A stretch of 64,000 nucleotides of DNA from Bin87 sp965261195 (GCA_965261195.1 OZ253455.1:3534001-3598000), one strand, 5' to 3'. Positions 44,580-53,540 are shown, counted from the stretch's first letter. A program made the numbers and translations. The notes: generated from the letters alone by a model not told the origin.

Positions 44580-45158
44580 ATGATGAGCGATGGCAGAGTT
44601 GATTTGCAATCCCGCATCGGCGCGTTGGGGTTGCTGGATCCCACCGACCGGCAGGAAGAACCGGCGCGGCGCGCGGCCACACCATTGGAGACGTTGGAAG
44701 GACTGACCGGCGGGTTCCTGGACAATCACAAAGGCAATGCCGACGTGATACTGGAAGCCATTCGCCGGGAGTTGGCCGGCGAGTACGGCATGACCGATTC
44801 GGTGGCGCTGGCCAAGTGGGTGTTCTCAGCCCCGGCGGCGCCGGAGATTATCGACGAACTGGCGCAGTGCGATTTCGTGGTTACGGCGGTGGGGGATTGA
44901 GGGAGCTGTGTGGCGCGCAGTTTGCGCGATGCGGTGGAACTGGAAGATCGGGGGGTGCGGACGGTGGTGGTGCATACCGAGGCGTTCTGCTCGGCAGCCG
45001 AGCAGCACATCGTATCGTTGGGTCGGCCGGATTATGCAGGTTCGGTGTACATCAAACACCCGGTGGCGGCGCTGGACGAGGCCGCAATCGAACAGCGAGT
45101 AGACGCGGTAGTGCCGGACATAGTGGCCGCGCTGCTGGGGCACCGGCGGGAGGATTGA
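44580..45158 (+). CDS. UGSC family selenoprotein (TGA read as selenocysteine)
   Basis: Frame 44580-45158 contains a TGA at 44898-44900 (codon 107) that sits exactly in the motif V-G-D-U-G-S-C, the hallmark of UGSC (seleno)proteins. Coding continues in the same frame for 86 codons with VARSLRDAVELEDRGVRTVVVHTEAFCSAAEQ. GGGAGG lies seven bases before ATG 44580. A 6-bp stem, CGCGCA/TGCGCG, with a GTT loop begins 13 nt after the TGA, as expected for a bacterial SECIS. UGSC is thought to be a redox-active pair. A translator lacking Sec machinery would yield only 106 residues. No selA, selB or selC gene is in the window. Confidence 0.85.
44914..44928 (+). promoter_or_regulatory. SECIS-like hairpin
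   Basis: CGCGCA (44914-44919) and TGCGCG (44923-44928) form a perfect stem with apical GTT loop, 13 nt downstream of the TGA at 44898-44900. Position and GU-containing loop fit bacterial SelB-binding elements. The stem is GC-rich and could also arise by chance in this coding sequence. Confidence 0.55.
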
Positions 45159-45182
45159 TACGGGTGGGCCGGCGGTGGAATT

Positions 45183-46364
45183 TCAGGCTCCCCGCTCCTC
45201 GATCCAACGGTGTTTTTGGGTTTGGCGGCTCTGTTCATCGGTGGGCTGGTAGGTGGACAAAAATGCCGCCCTGAACTCGGCGAACCGGCCGGCGGCGATG
45301 GCGGCGCGCAGTTGCTCCATAAGGCGCAGCACGAAGCGCAGGTTGTGAATTGATCCGAGGCGCGGGCCCAGCATCTCGCCCGCCTTGTACAGGTGGCGCA
45401 GGTAGGCCGCCGAGTAGTTCCGGCAGGTGATGCAGTCGCAGTCATCGTCCAGCGGTGAATCCTGCTCGGCGTAGCGCCGGTTGGCGATGTTGATGCGTCC
45501 GGTAGGTGTGAACAGCGCGCCATTGCGCGCGACTCGGGTGGGCAGTACGCAATCGAACATATCGACACCCTGGTCAACGCCGTTGACCAGGTCTTCGGGG
45601 GAGCCGACGCCCATCAGGTAGCGGGGTTTGTCGGCGGGCAAACCGTTGCAAACGAGTTCGGTTACGCGGTGCATTTCTGCTTTGGTCTCACCCACCGCCA
45701 GGCCGCCGATGGCGTAGCCGTCGAATGGAATCGACGTTATGAAATCAGTGGATTCGGCGCGCAATTCCGGCATCGTTCCGCCCTGCACAATGCCGAACAG
45801 GGCCTGACTTGCCGCGCGGTCGGATCTGGCGTGAGTGTCGTAGCAGGCATTGGCCCAACGATGGGTGCGTTCCATGGCGGCGCGCACGTCTGCCGGGTCG
45901 CCGGCGGAAAAGACGCACTGGTCGAAGCACATTATTATGTCGGCGCCGATGCCCTGCTGGTTGCGAATTGCCACCGCGGGGGTGAACAGATGCTCGCTGC
46001 CGTCGATGTGTGACCGGAACAGGATGCCGTCGTCGTCGATGCGGCGCAGGGCGCCGAGGCTGAACGCCTGATAGCCTCCGCTGTCGGTCAGAATTGGCCC
46101 TTGCCATCCCATGAAACGGTGTAGACCCCCGGCGTCGCGGATGCGTTCGACGCCGGGCCGCAGGTAGAGATGGTAGGCATTGGACAGGACGGTTTCGGCG
46201 CCCTGGCTCTGCACCTCGTCAAAGGTGAGTCCCTTGACAGTGGCCTGGGTAGCAACCGGCATGAACATGGGCGTTTGCGCGCTACCGTGGGGCGTGGTAA
46301 TCTGCCCAAGCCGCGCCGCGCCGTCGGTATTGAACAGTCTGAAACTGAATTTTTCCGTTGTCAT
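45183..46364 (-). CDS. tgt: Queuine tRNA-ribosyltransferase
   Basis: The 393-residue enzyme exchanges G34 for preQ1 in tRNAs with GUN anticodons. It has LTDSGGYQAFSL (catalytic Asp), FGIVQGG, GYAIGGLAVGE, DMFDCVLPTRVARNG and a zinc site CDCITCRNYSAAYLRHL. Length is slightly above the usual 370-380. It is convergent with the UGSC gene and divergent from the small membrane gene. Confidence 0.96.
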   Translation of the reverse strand: MTTEKFSFRLFNTDGAARLGQITTPHGSAQTPMFMPVATQATVKGLTFDEVQSQGAETVLSNAYHLYLRPGVERIRDAGGLHRFMGWQGPILTDSGGYQAFSLGALRRIDDDGILFRSHIDGSEHLFTPAVAIRNQQGIGADIIMCFDQCVFSAGDPADVRAAMERTHRWANACYDTHARSDRAASQALFGIVQGGTMPELRAESTDFITSIPFDGYAIGGLAVGETKAEMHRVTELVCNGLPADKPRYLMGVGSPEDLVNGVDQGVDMFDCVLPTRVARNGALFTPTGRINIANRRYAEQDSPLDDDCDCITCRNYSAAYLRHLYKAGEMLGPRLGSIHNLRFVLRLMEQLRAAIAAGRFAEFRAAFLSTYQPTDEQSRQTQKHRWIEERGA

Positions 46365-46436
46365 ACCGGCAATTTACTCGCAGTGTCCACCCGAACGCAA
46401 TGCCGCGATTCAGAGATACGTGTTGAGGGGTGCCCG

Positions 46437-46613
46437 ATGTGCCAGGCCATCTCAGATTTCCTGGTGAGACTGAGCGGCAATAGCGGCCTTTGGGCGATTT
46501 CAGTGGTGGCGTCGATGGCCGTTACGGCAGTGACGCTGTACCTGTTCTGGGATCTGGTCGCGCGGGCCGTGTCATTGACGGCGCGAGTTTACAGTTCGTT
46601 GCGGCGCGACTGA
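46437..46613 (+). CDS. Small single-helix membrane protein
   Basis: From ATG 46437, with GAGGGG upstream, 58 residues contain one strong hydrophobic helix at about 17-42 (LWAISVVASMAVTAVTLYLF) and a basic tail ending SSLRRD. No family is recognised. It lies 18 bp before the TSUP transporter and may be co-transcribed. Small size limits confidence. Confidence 0.5.
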   Translation: MCQAISDFLVRLSGNSGLWAISVVASMAVTAVTLYLFWDLVARAVSLTARVYSSLRRD

Positions 46614-46631
46614 CGCAACCCGTGGATCGCA

Positions 46632-47750
46632 GTGTACTTCCCGATCTCCGACGTTTCCATCTCGCCGCTGCTGCTGGCGTTGCTGGGGATGATAGTCGGC
46701 ACGATGACCGGCTTTTTTGGCGTCGGCGGCGGGTTCCTCATCACGGGCGGTTTGCTGGTGCTGGGCGTACCGACCATCTACGCGGTGGGCACCGGCCTGC
46801 TGATGGTGATGGGCACGGCGATTACCAGTACCTTGCGTCACCGACGGCTGGGCAACGTGGATATGCGGCTGGCGGTTCTGATTGTCTGTGGCACGATACC
46901 CGGCGTTTTTCTGGGCGAGCGCGTGAATAGCGCCCTGGCTGACGCTGGAATTGCCGGGCCGGTGGTTGGAGCAGTTTATTTTGTGCTCCTGCTGAGTCTG
47001 GGGTCGCTGATGGTAGGCAACTGGCTGCGGCAGTTGCGCTACCGGCCGGGCCCCGCTGTGGGGGGTGGATTGCCGGCTTGGTTTCACAATGCACGTCTTG
47101 GCCCCGCCCGCCTGCGGTTGCCGGTTCCGGCCTTCACCGGAATGACTGGAGAGGTCAATCTGCGGCCGGCCTTTCCCAGGGCCGGCATTGCCGAGATGTC
47201 GGCGCTGGTACCGATGTTTGCCGGGCTGATTATCGGTTTTGTCGCGGCGCTGCTGGGCGCCGGCGGCGGGTTCCTGCTGATGCCTTTTCTGGTGTACGGC
47301 CTGGGAGTGCCGGCGGCGGTGGCCATCGGAACCGACCTGTTTCAAATCATCATCACGGGGACGCTCGGGGCATTTTTGTATTCGCTGGGAGGCCACGTTG
47401 ACCCGATAATCGCGGTGATAATGTTCGCATCGGCTTCAGTTGGCACTCAACTGGGCGCGTTGGCAACCCGTTTTGTCAATGCCAGCCGGATACTGGGACT
47501 GTTCGGGATAACGGTACTGAACGCCGGAATCGCCGTGGGGTTGAGCCAGCTGGCGAACCTGCTGGATTCCGACTTGCTGGCACTGGTGGGCCAGGTGCTG
47601 CTGTTGGCGGCGTCCGGCGCGGTGGCCGCAGCCATCCTGTGTATGTTGGCGGTGGCCGCCGGCCGGCAGTTGCGGCGGGGACGGCGGCTGGCGATGCTGC
47701 GAGCGGAGCGGCGGCGAGTGGCGGTGCCAAAGGCGCCGGGCGGCGGTTGA
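46632..47750 (+). CDS. TSUP family transporter (TauE/SafE)
   Basis: The 372-residue permease has two TSUP repeats, each starting with a glycine-rich turn: GTMTGFFGVGGGFLITG near residue 22 and FVAALLGAGGGFLLMPF near residue 205. The family moves sulfite, sulfoacetate or other organosulfonates; the substrate is undefined. GTG 46632 is the start. Between the repeats, residues 158-184 contain PVPAFTGMTGEVNLRP, read from a dispersed CCGGTTCCGGCCTTCACCGGAATGAC-type repeat inserted in frame, which looks unlike the rest of the protein. Confidence 0.88.
   Translation: MYFPISDVSISPLLLALLGMIVGTMTGFFGVGGGFLITGGLLVLGVPTIYAVGTGLLMVMGTAITSTLRHRRLGNVDMRLAVLIVCGTIPGVFLGERVNSALADAGIAGPVVGAVYFVLLLSLGSLMVGNWLRQLRYRPGPAVGGGLPAWFHNARLGPARLRLPVPAFTGMTGEVNLRPAFPRAGIAEMSALVPMFAGLIIGFVAALLGAGGGFLLMPFLVYGLGVPAAVAIGTDLFQIIITGTLGAFLYSLGGHVDPIIAVIMFASASVGTQLGALATRFVNASRILGLFGITVLNAGIAVGLSQLANLLDSDLLALVGQVLLLAASGAVAAAILCMLAVAAGRQLRRGRRLAMLRAERRRVAVPKAPGGG
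47117..47149. repeat. Dispersed repeat embedded in the TSUP gene
   Basis: Sequence ending in CCTTCACCGGAATGACTGG is of the type scattered between genes of many bacteria. Here it lies inside an open frame and encodes part of the loop between the two transporter halves. Confidence 0.4.
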
Positions 47751-47808
47751 CAGGTGGGTTTGACGTTGCTACTCTGGTTACAGAATTCTCCCCGCCGTCC
47801 AGGTTTCG

Positions 47809-47831
47809 GCCCGCACTGGCGGGCGTTTTTT
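47809..47831 (+). terminator. Rho-independent terminator after the TSUP gene
   Basis: GCCCGC (47809-47814) pairs with GCGGGC (47819-47824) around ACTG, followed by GTTTTTT. Confidence 0.85.
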
Positions 47832-47845
47832 ATGCGGTCTTGCAA

Positions 47846-47875
47846 TTGACAGACAGGTTTGACGCTATTTAGTAT
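47846..47875 (+). promoter_or_regulatory. Candidate promoter of the NERD-helicase gene
   Basis: TTGACA (47846-47851) and TAGTAT (47870-47875) with 18-base spacing, about 100 bp upstream of the gene, in the AT-rich gap after the terminator. Confidence 0.45.
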
Positions 47876-47973
47876 AAGTAAAGGAACCCCCAGATTTAGG
47901 TCCTCATCGGCCCAAACTGGCGTGCATATTAACTGAGATTTTCCAAATCTCCTGTCTGTATTGAGTGGCTTTC

Positions 47974-50364
47974 ATGCCTCGCATTATTGAACCGCCACTG
48001 GATCAGTTGCCAGACTTGCCAACGCCGCTTACAGCCGGCGAACGGCAGGTTCTGGAATTGTTTGACGCTAAGTTGCCGGAAGCTTGGGGGATTTACGTCC
48101 AACCGCATCTCAACGGTCTGCGACCCGATTTCGTGCTGCTTAATCCCAAAGTAGGCATCGCAGTTTTCGAGGTCAAGGACTGGAACTTGGATGCGATGGA
48201 ATACTGGGCGGAACCGAACCGGAAAGGCGGTTTGCCAGAGCTGATGGCACGCGACCGTGATGGGAAAAGGTTCAGCCTGGAGTACGATAACCCGGTTGCC
48301 AAAGTCCGACGTTACAAGGAAGAGATTTACAATCTCTATTGCGCCGGCTTGCCGGATCAAAAAGGCTTTGGCGTCATTACCGCCGGCGTTGTTTTCACAC
48401 AAGCCTCGCGTCAGCGAGCGAAGCAATTGTTGAACAACTTTCTTACTACTGATGAGCAAAAGTATCGTAACCTTTACTCCATGGCAGGGAGTGATGACCT
48501 TGCCAACGGTGATGTTGGATGTTTATTCCCTAACTGGAATCGACATCCAGATTCGAGAATGTCAGAGGAAGCAGCGGATGACCTTAAGGGATGGCTCAAT
48601 GAGCCAGCATACAGCAGGGAGCAGAGAGAACAACTGGAGTTGAATGCACGACAACTGGAACTGGCTACTACGCGGACCGAAGGCGGTTATCGCCGGGTAA
48701 AAGGGCCGGCAGGCTCAGGGAAAAGTTTGGCTCTAGCGGCGCGCGCCGCTGAGTTGGCCAACGATGGAAAGGGTGTACTGATAGTCTCTTATAATATCAC
48801 TTTGATGAACTATCTTAAGGACTTATCCGTTCGGCACCGTACACAACGTAAGGTTATCCAACGGCATATAGAGTTTCGGCATTTCCACGGTTGGTGCAGG
48901 CGCGTCTGTGAGGATGCTGGTCGTAAGGATGATTACGATGAGCTTTGGGATAACTTCCCAACAGATGAAGTCCTGGATCGGCGTATGGCAGAGCTAGTGC
49001 AAGAAGTCTATGCAAACCAGTATGGCAATACTGGTGCACCGCATTACGACGCCATTTTGGTGGATGAAGGGCAGGATTTCAGCCTTTTGTGGTGGGACAC
49101 ATTGCGCAAGGCTCTCAATTTCGATGGCGAGATGTTGCTAGTAGCCGACAAGACGCAAAACATTTACCGCCGAGCTGGAGTGTGGACCGATGCGGCGATG
49201 ACCGGAGCCGGGTTCCGCGGTCAATGGTTCACACTGGAAACTGCTTATCGCCTACCTCCAAGCATCATGCCAATCCTGAAAAGGTATGCGGATGATTTTC
49301 TGATTGACGAGGAAGAAGTGGATATTCCAAATCGGATGCCATTGTCCGGTCCCTCCGATTTACGCTGGATTCAGGTAAACCATACGGATAATGTAATAAA
49401 AACCTGTATTGAGGAAACGCGCCGGCAAATGGGGAATCTGTATCGAGACACCGCATACTCGGACATTGTTTTCATCTCGCCACGTGATGAAATTGGACGT
49501 GAGTTCGTCGATGAATTTGAGAAAAACTGTGTCAATGTGCGGCACACCTTTGATAAGAATTACATGAAATCACGCAGGCAAAAACTGGCGTTTTGGAAAG
49601 GTTCTCCAAATATTAAGGCAACAACGGTGCACAGTTTCAAGGGGTGGGAAGCGAGGCATCTGGTGGTGTGCGTTGAAAGCATTGAAAAACCTGAAGACCG
49701 AGCTCTGTTCTATACTGCACTTACCCGCTTGAAGCAGCATGAGAATGGCAGTGCGCTTACAGTAGTTTCGTCTTGCCCTGAGTTGCGTGAATTCGGCCAA
49801 AGCTGGCCCGATTTTGAAGAAGTGACAGCATTGCAAGAACGTCGCAAAGACATATTTGGAATCGCGCGAAATCCGTTTGAGCCGGCCCGAATCAGGGGGC
49901 TCCGAGAACAACCCGAGAATGATAACCGCCTATTCGGACGACGGAGTGCCGACACCCGTCCGGGATTGAACCCAATTAAAGGGCGGGAGGTGGAATGGCA
50001 AGAAATACGAAAGGGCTCCAGCTCAATTACAGCCCATGGATTTAAAGAAGGTGACTATGTAAAGCACCCTAGTTATGGCGAGGGTGTAATCAGCCACGTA
50101 CGCAACCTGACCATGATAGTTAACTTTAGCAATGAGGCAAGAACCGATCACCCGGTGATGACCGAAAAGCTGGAAATTATTCCACGGGAAGAACCCCGAC
50201 ACGATGACAAGCCACAAGCCAACCGCACTTGGCACATTACGGCTGGCGCCAAGGTAAATATCAAGGATCTGGGCAGCGGAACCGTACAATGGGTAGGCAA
50301 GAAAAAAGCCTGTGTGAAGCTGGATAACGGTCTGTCCTGTGAGATAGACGTTTCACTCTTATGA
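47974..50364 (+). CDS. NERD nuclease-domain plus UvrD-like helicase
   Basis: The 796-residue protein has an N-terminal NERD (nuclease-related) domain with RPDFVLL and VAVFEVKDW, the Asp and Glu-x-Lys of restriction-type nucleases (about residues 50-67). A superfamily 1 helicase follows: Walker A GPAGSGKS near 243, LVDEGQD near 363, and TVHSFKGWEARHLVV with YTALTR in the C-domain. The last 100 residues contain a tudor-like YVKHPSYGEGVISHV block as in UvrD/PcrA tails. ATG 47974 is preferred to GTG 47965. The gene is AT-richer than its surroundings and isolated, as in defence islands. Anti-phage function is plausible but not shown. Confidence 0.85.
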   Translation: MPRIIEPPLDQLPDLPTPLTAGERQVLELFDAKLPEAWGIYVQPHLNGLRPDFVLLNPKVGIAVFEVKDWNLDAMEYWAEPNRKGGLPELMARDRDGKRFSLEYDNPVAKVRRYKEEIYNLYCAGLPDQKGFGVITAGVVFTQASRQRAKQLLNNFLTTDEQKYRNLYSMAGSDDLANGDVGCLFPNWNRHPDSRMSEEAADDLKGWLNEPAYSREQREQLELNARQLELATTRTEGGYRRVKGPAGSGKSLALAARAAELANDGKGVLIVSYNITLMNYLKDLSVRHRTQRKVIQRHIEFRHFHGWCRRVCEDAGRKDDYDELWDNFPTDEVLDRRMAELVQEVYANQYGNTGAPHYDAILVDEGQDFSLLWWDTLRKALNFDGEMLLVADKTQNIYRRAGVWTDAAMTGAGFRGQWFTLETAYRLPPSIMPILKRYADDFLIDEEEVDIPNRMPLSGPSDLRWIQVNHTDNVIKTCIEETRRQMGNLYRDTAYSDIVFISPRDEIGREFVDEFEKNCVNVRHTFDKNYMKSRRQKLAFWKGSPNIKATTVHSFKGWEARHLVVCVESIEKPEDRALFYTALTRLKQHENGSALTVVSSCPELREFGQSWPDFEEVTALQERRKDIFGIARNPFEPARIRGLREQPENDNRLFGRRSADTRPGLNPIKGREVEWQEIRKGSSSITAHGFKEGDYVKHPSYGEGVISHVRNLTMIVNFSNEARTDHPVMTEKLEIIPREEPRHDDKPQANRTWHITAGAKVNIKDLGSGTVQWVGKKKACVKLDNGLSCEIDVSLL

Positions 50365-50391
50365 TGAATCCATTGGTTAGTTAGCCGCGAA

Positions 50392-51492
50392 CTATTGCGT
50401 CAGCCACGCCAGGGTGTCGTCCACCAGCTCGGTGGGAATATCGCGGCGGACGGTGGCCTTACCTACATCCTCCAGCAAGACCCAGCGGTTGGCTCCGCCG
50501 ACGATTTTCTTGTCCAGGGACATGGCGCTGCGTACTGCATCCAGGTCAATATCAGGCGCGGTGATGGGCAGATTGAACCTTTGCAGCAGGGTGCGCTGGC
50601 GGTCCACGATGTCGTCGCCAATCATGCCCATCTCGCGGGCGATGCGGGCCGCGCCCATCATGCCGACCGAGACGCCTTCGCCGTGCATGAAGCGTCCGTA
50701 CTCGGTGGACGCTTCCAGCGCGTGGCCGATGGTGTGGCCGTAGTTGAGCAGAATGCGGATGCCGAGGGTTTCGCGCTCGTCCTGGCTGACGATGTCGGCT
50801 TTGATGGCCATGCTGCGGCGGATAACTGCGGTGGATATTTCCGGTTCAACGTCCATCAGCGCCTCGGCGTGTTCCTCGAAGACGTCCACCAGTGATGGGT
50901 CCAGGATGAGGCCGTGTTTGATCGCTTCGGCCCAACCTTCCGCCAGCTCGCGCTTGCCGAGGGTGGACAGGGCCTGCACATCGGCGAGGACGGCGCGGGG
51001 TTGGTAGAACGCGCCCACCATGTTTTTGGCCTGGGGCAGGTTGACGGCGACTTTGCCGCCGATGGAGGCATCGACCATCGCCGCCATGCTGGTGGGAACC
51101 TGTACGAAGGGCACGCCGCGCAGGAAGGTGCTGGCGATGAAACCGCCGAGGTCTCCGGAGACGCCGCCGCCGATGGCGACGATGGGCTGTCCGCGTTCGG
51201 CTTTCAGGCCGACCAGCCATTCGTAGATTTCCTGGGCCAGCTGGAATGACTTGCTGGTTTCGCCCTCCGGTATGATGAAGCAATGGGCGGCGATGCCGGC
51301 CCGCTGCAAGGCCCATTGTGCGTTACGCCCGTAGGGACGCATCACGTTCTCATCGGTGATGATGTAGGCCGTGTTGCCCAGTCCCAACTCTGTGAGGTGT
51401 TCGCCGAGTCGCTCAATAGTCCCCCAGCCGGCAATCACCGGGTAGCTGCCGCCGGAATGATGTACGGTTGCGGCCAGGTCAGAGTTGGTCAT
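50392..51492 (-). CDS. aroB: 3-dehydroquinate synthase
   Basis: The 366-residue enzyme has the NAD-binding AIGGGVSGDLGGFIAS and PTSMAAMVDASIGGKVAVN motifs, zinc ligands in LAEGWAEAIKHG, LLNYGHTIGHALE and FMHGEGVSVGM. It makes the cyclohexane ring of the shikimate pathway. ATG 51492, with GAGGAA upstream, lies inside the 3' end of aroK (14-bp overlap); the frame extends to 51651 but without conservation. Confidence 0.97.
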   Translation of the reverse strand: MTNSDLAATVHHSGGSYPVIAGWGTIERLGEHLTELGLGNTAYIITDENVMRPYGRNAQWALQRAGIAAHCFIIPEGETSKSFQLAQEIYEWLVGLKAERGQPIVAIGGGVSGDLGGFIASTFLRGVPFVQVPTSMAAMVDASIGGKVAVNLPQAKNMVGAFYQPRAVLADVQALSTLGKRELAEGWAEAIKHGLILDPSLVDVFEEHAEALMDVEPEISTAVIRRSMAIKADIVSQDERETLGIRILLNYGHTIGHALEASTEYGRFMHGEGVSVGMMGAARIAREMGMIGDDIVDRQRTLLQRFNLPITAPDIDLDAVRSAMSLDKKIVGGANRWVLLEDVGKATVRRDIPTELVDDTLAWLTQ

Positions 51493-52069
51493 TGTGTTCC
51501 TCTCCATTGATTGGCTGGAAATGAGGTTTGTCGAAGCTAGAGGTGTGTGTGGGATCGAAAATTTGCAGCACCGCAGCGGCGACCTGTTCGGGCGTGCGGT
51601 CATCGGTGGGGACGGCGTGGTGCGCCCGGGCGTAGGAATCGGCGCGGTCATGGAGGAGTTGGCCGATGCGTTCCAGGGGGTCGCCGTCGCCCAGCATGGG
51701 CCGTACCGCCGCGTTGGGGCTGCCGCGGGTGATTCGGTAGTGGATGGTTTCAGGGCGTGCAGTCAGGCAGAACACCGTACCGCTTTCGAGCAGGATTTGA
51801 CGGGTGGATTCCTGGGCGAAGGCGCCGCCGCCGGCAGAGATTATCTTGCCCCCGCCTTCACACAAGGACATGGCGGCGTGGCGTTCCATGGCCCGGAACA
51901 CGGCCTCGCCGTCTTCGGTGAATATGCTGTGGATGGGTTTACGGGCGCGACGCACAATCTCCTCGTCCAGATCGGCGACCTGGCGTCCGGTGACGTGGGA
52001 GATGATGCGACCGACATGGCTCTTGCCGGTGGCCATGAAGCCCACCAGAATGATGTTGTCTGTCAGCAT
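51479..52069 (-). CDS. aroK: Shikimate kinase
   Basis: The 196-residue kinase has the P-loop GFMATGKSHVG near the N-terminus, DLDEEIVRRARKPIHSIF, FRAMERHA, and the SAGGGAF loop. It phosphorylates shikimate. It overlaps aroB by 14 bp, so the two are co-translated. The final 20 residues are unconserved. Confidence 0.95.
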   Translation of the reverse strand: MLTDNIILVGFMATGKSHVGRIISHVTGRQVADLDEEIVRRARKPIHSIFTEDGEAVFRAMERHAAMSLCEGGGKIISAGGGAFAQESTRQILLESGTVFCLTARPETIHYRITRGSPNAAVRPMLGDGDPLERIGQLLHDRADSYARAHHAVPTDDRTPEQVAAAVLQIFDPTHTSSFDKPHFQPINGEEHNDQL

Positions 52070-52122
52070 TGGACAGCGGGAACGGTTGATTTGCCCATCA
52101 CGGGTTGGGCTGCAGGCCGGGG

Positions 52123-52524
52123 TTAGGCGGGACGGGGCGGCGCCGGAGCGTAGCCCGAGGCGGTGCAGAACTCCACGCTGTTGCCATCAGGGTCGGAGAT
52201 GAAGAAGTAGGCTTGCCCGTCGTAACGAACCCCGCCGCGCAGGCTTTCGAAGCCATTGCTTTCCAGAGTGGACTGGGTGGCTTCAAGGTCGTCCACCTGA
52301 AAAGCGTGGTGGATGTTGCCGGGTTTGGCCGGGGCTTCATCGGTCTCGATGAGGTGCACCATGATGCCATTATCCAGTTGCAGCCAGGTAATGGCGGGGT
52401 TGTCCACCTGGCTCTGAATCTGCTTGATACCCAGCAGGTTGTTGTAAAACTCCATCGCGCGGGCGGTGTCTTTGACCATAGTGGTCACGTGGTTAATCTG
52501 GCTAATTTGAATCGGTCCGGCCAT
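52123..52524 (-). CDS. VOC family protein (glyoxalase-like)
   Basis: The 133-residue protein has a vicinal-oxygen-chelate fold: INHVTTMVKDTARAMEFYNNLLG, WLQLDNGIMVHLIE, HHAFQVDDLEAT and FFISDPDGNSVEF. Metal ligand positions His (start), His/Glu (middle) and Glu (end) are kept. The reaction cannot be assigned. GGAGGAAAT lies just before ATG 52524. A longer frame to 52770 overlaps pcm and is not used. Confidence 0.9.
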   Translation of the reverse strand: MAGPIQISQINHVTTMVKDTARAMEFYNNLLGIKQIQSQVDNPAITWLQLDNGIMVHLIETDEAPAKPGNIHHAFQVDDLEATQSTLESNGFESLRGGVRYDGQAYFFISDPDGNSVEFCTASGYAPAPPRPA

Positions 52525-52678
52525 ATTTCCTCCGGCGGGGTGCGGGTGATTGATAAAATGCGTGGTGTCCCGAGCAGATTGGCGCCGTTGCCGGCGTGCC
52601 GCCATCAGCGTCGGCGAAATCGTGCCGATATTATGACACAGGCAGGACGTTGATGTCGGCGGCGCGGGCGTCACTACC

Positions 52679-53326
52679 CTAGTCTGGCCAGCCGCCGTCG
52701 CCGAGCAGGGGGACATAGCGACATACGCCCAGGCTTTCCGCCTTGAACCCCGCGGCAACCCGGCGCACACGGGTCAGAGTTTGAGTCTCACGGTCGCCGA
52801 TGGGTATTAGCAGCCGTCCGGCCTGCGTCAGCTGGCTGAGCAGCGCTTTGGGGGCAGAGGGCGCAGCGGCGGACACCAGTATGGCATCGTAGGGGCCCAG
52901 GTCTGGACAACCGAGGGCGCTTGCGGAGTCGATAACATCAACGTTGGTAATGCCGCTGCGGGCGAGGTTCTCCCGGGCGCGCTGAGCCAGCTGCGGTATT
53001 CGTTCAACGGACACGACGTTGCCGAAGGGCAGCAATTCGGCGAGCACGGCAGCCTGGTATCCGCTGCCTGCGCCCACTTCCAGGACCAACTCGTCGCCAC
53101 TGAGTTGCAGACTCTCGGCCGCTTTGGCCACCATGAAGGGCTGGGAGATGGTCTGGCCGTGGCCGATAGACAGGGCTATGTCGCAGTAGGCCAGATGGCG
53201 CTGGTCAAGGGGGACGAACAGTTCCCGCGGTACACGGCGCATGGCAGCCAGCACCGGGCTGTCTCCCAGGCGCTTTGCCAACTTGGTCAACAAACGGTTC
53301 CGCTCGATTTCGAGATCGCGAACCAT
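52679..53326 (-). CDS. pcm: Protein-L-isoaspartate O-methyltransferase
   Basis: The 215-residue methyltransferase has VPRELFVP, IGHGQTISQPFMVAKAAESL, and VLEVGAGSGYQAAVLAEL as SAM site, then YDAILVSAAAPSAPKALLSQL. It repairs isoaspartyl damage. GAGG is seven bases before ATG 53326; the in-frame ATG 53362 has no good site. It overlaps no neighbour. Confidence 0.94.
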   Translation of the reverse strand: MVRDLEIERNRLLTKLAKRLGDSPVLAAMRRVPRELFVPLDQRHLAYCDIALSIGHGQTISQPFMVAKAAESLQLSGDELVLEVGAGSGYQAAVLAELLPFGNVVSVERIPQLAQRARENLARSGITNVDVIDSASALGCPDLGPYDAILVSAAAPSAPKALLSQLTQAGRLLIPIGDRETQTLTRVRRVAAGFKAESLGVCRYVPLLGDGGWPD

Positions 53327-53487
53327 GGCAGTCCTCGGTATCTGAGTCGTCTCGGTAAGCATCCGTTGCCAATTACACTATAGCACTTGCGCAACATTTT
53401 CCGGCACGTTGTTTCTGCCAAAATTCGTGGCGCCATTGCCGTTGCACGAGGGCCTGAGACGATTCCTAAACTCCGCCGACAAATGAA

Positions 53488-53520
53488 GGCGGGCCGACCC
53501 AACGATTGGATCGGCCCGCC
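53488..53520 (-). terminator. Hairpin terminator of the PaREP1/HEPN-like gene
   Basis: GGCGGGCCGA (53488-53497) and TCGGCCCGCC (53511-53520) pair fully, and an inner CCAA/TTGG extends the stem. On the minus strand it is followed by TTCATTTG, a weak T tract. It separates the gene from pcm. Confidence 0.6.
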
Positions 53521-53540
53521 GGTGTAGTCAGTTCAGCTTG

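Noticed and set aside
44898..44900. Interpreting the TGA as a nonsense mutation or sequencing error
   Set aside because: It lies exactly at the Sec position of the UGSC motif, and downstream coding and a hairpin fit a selenoprotein. A random stop would be unlikely there.
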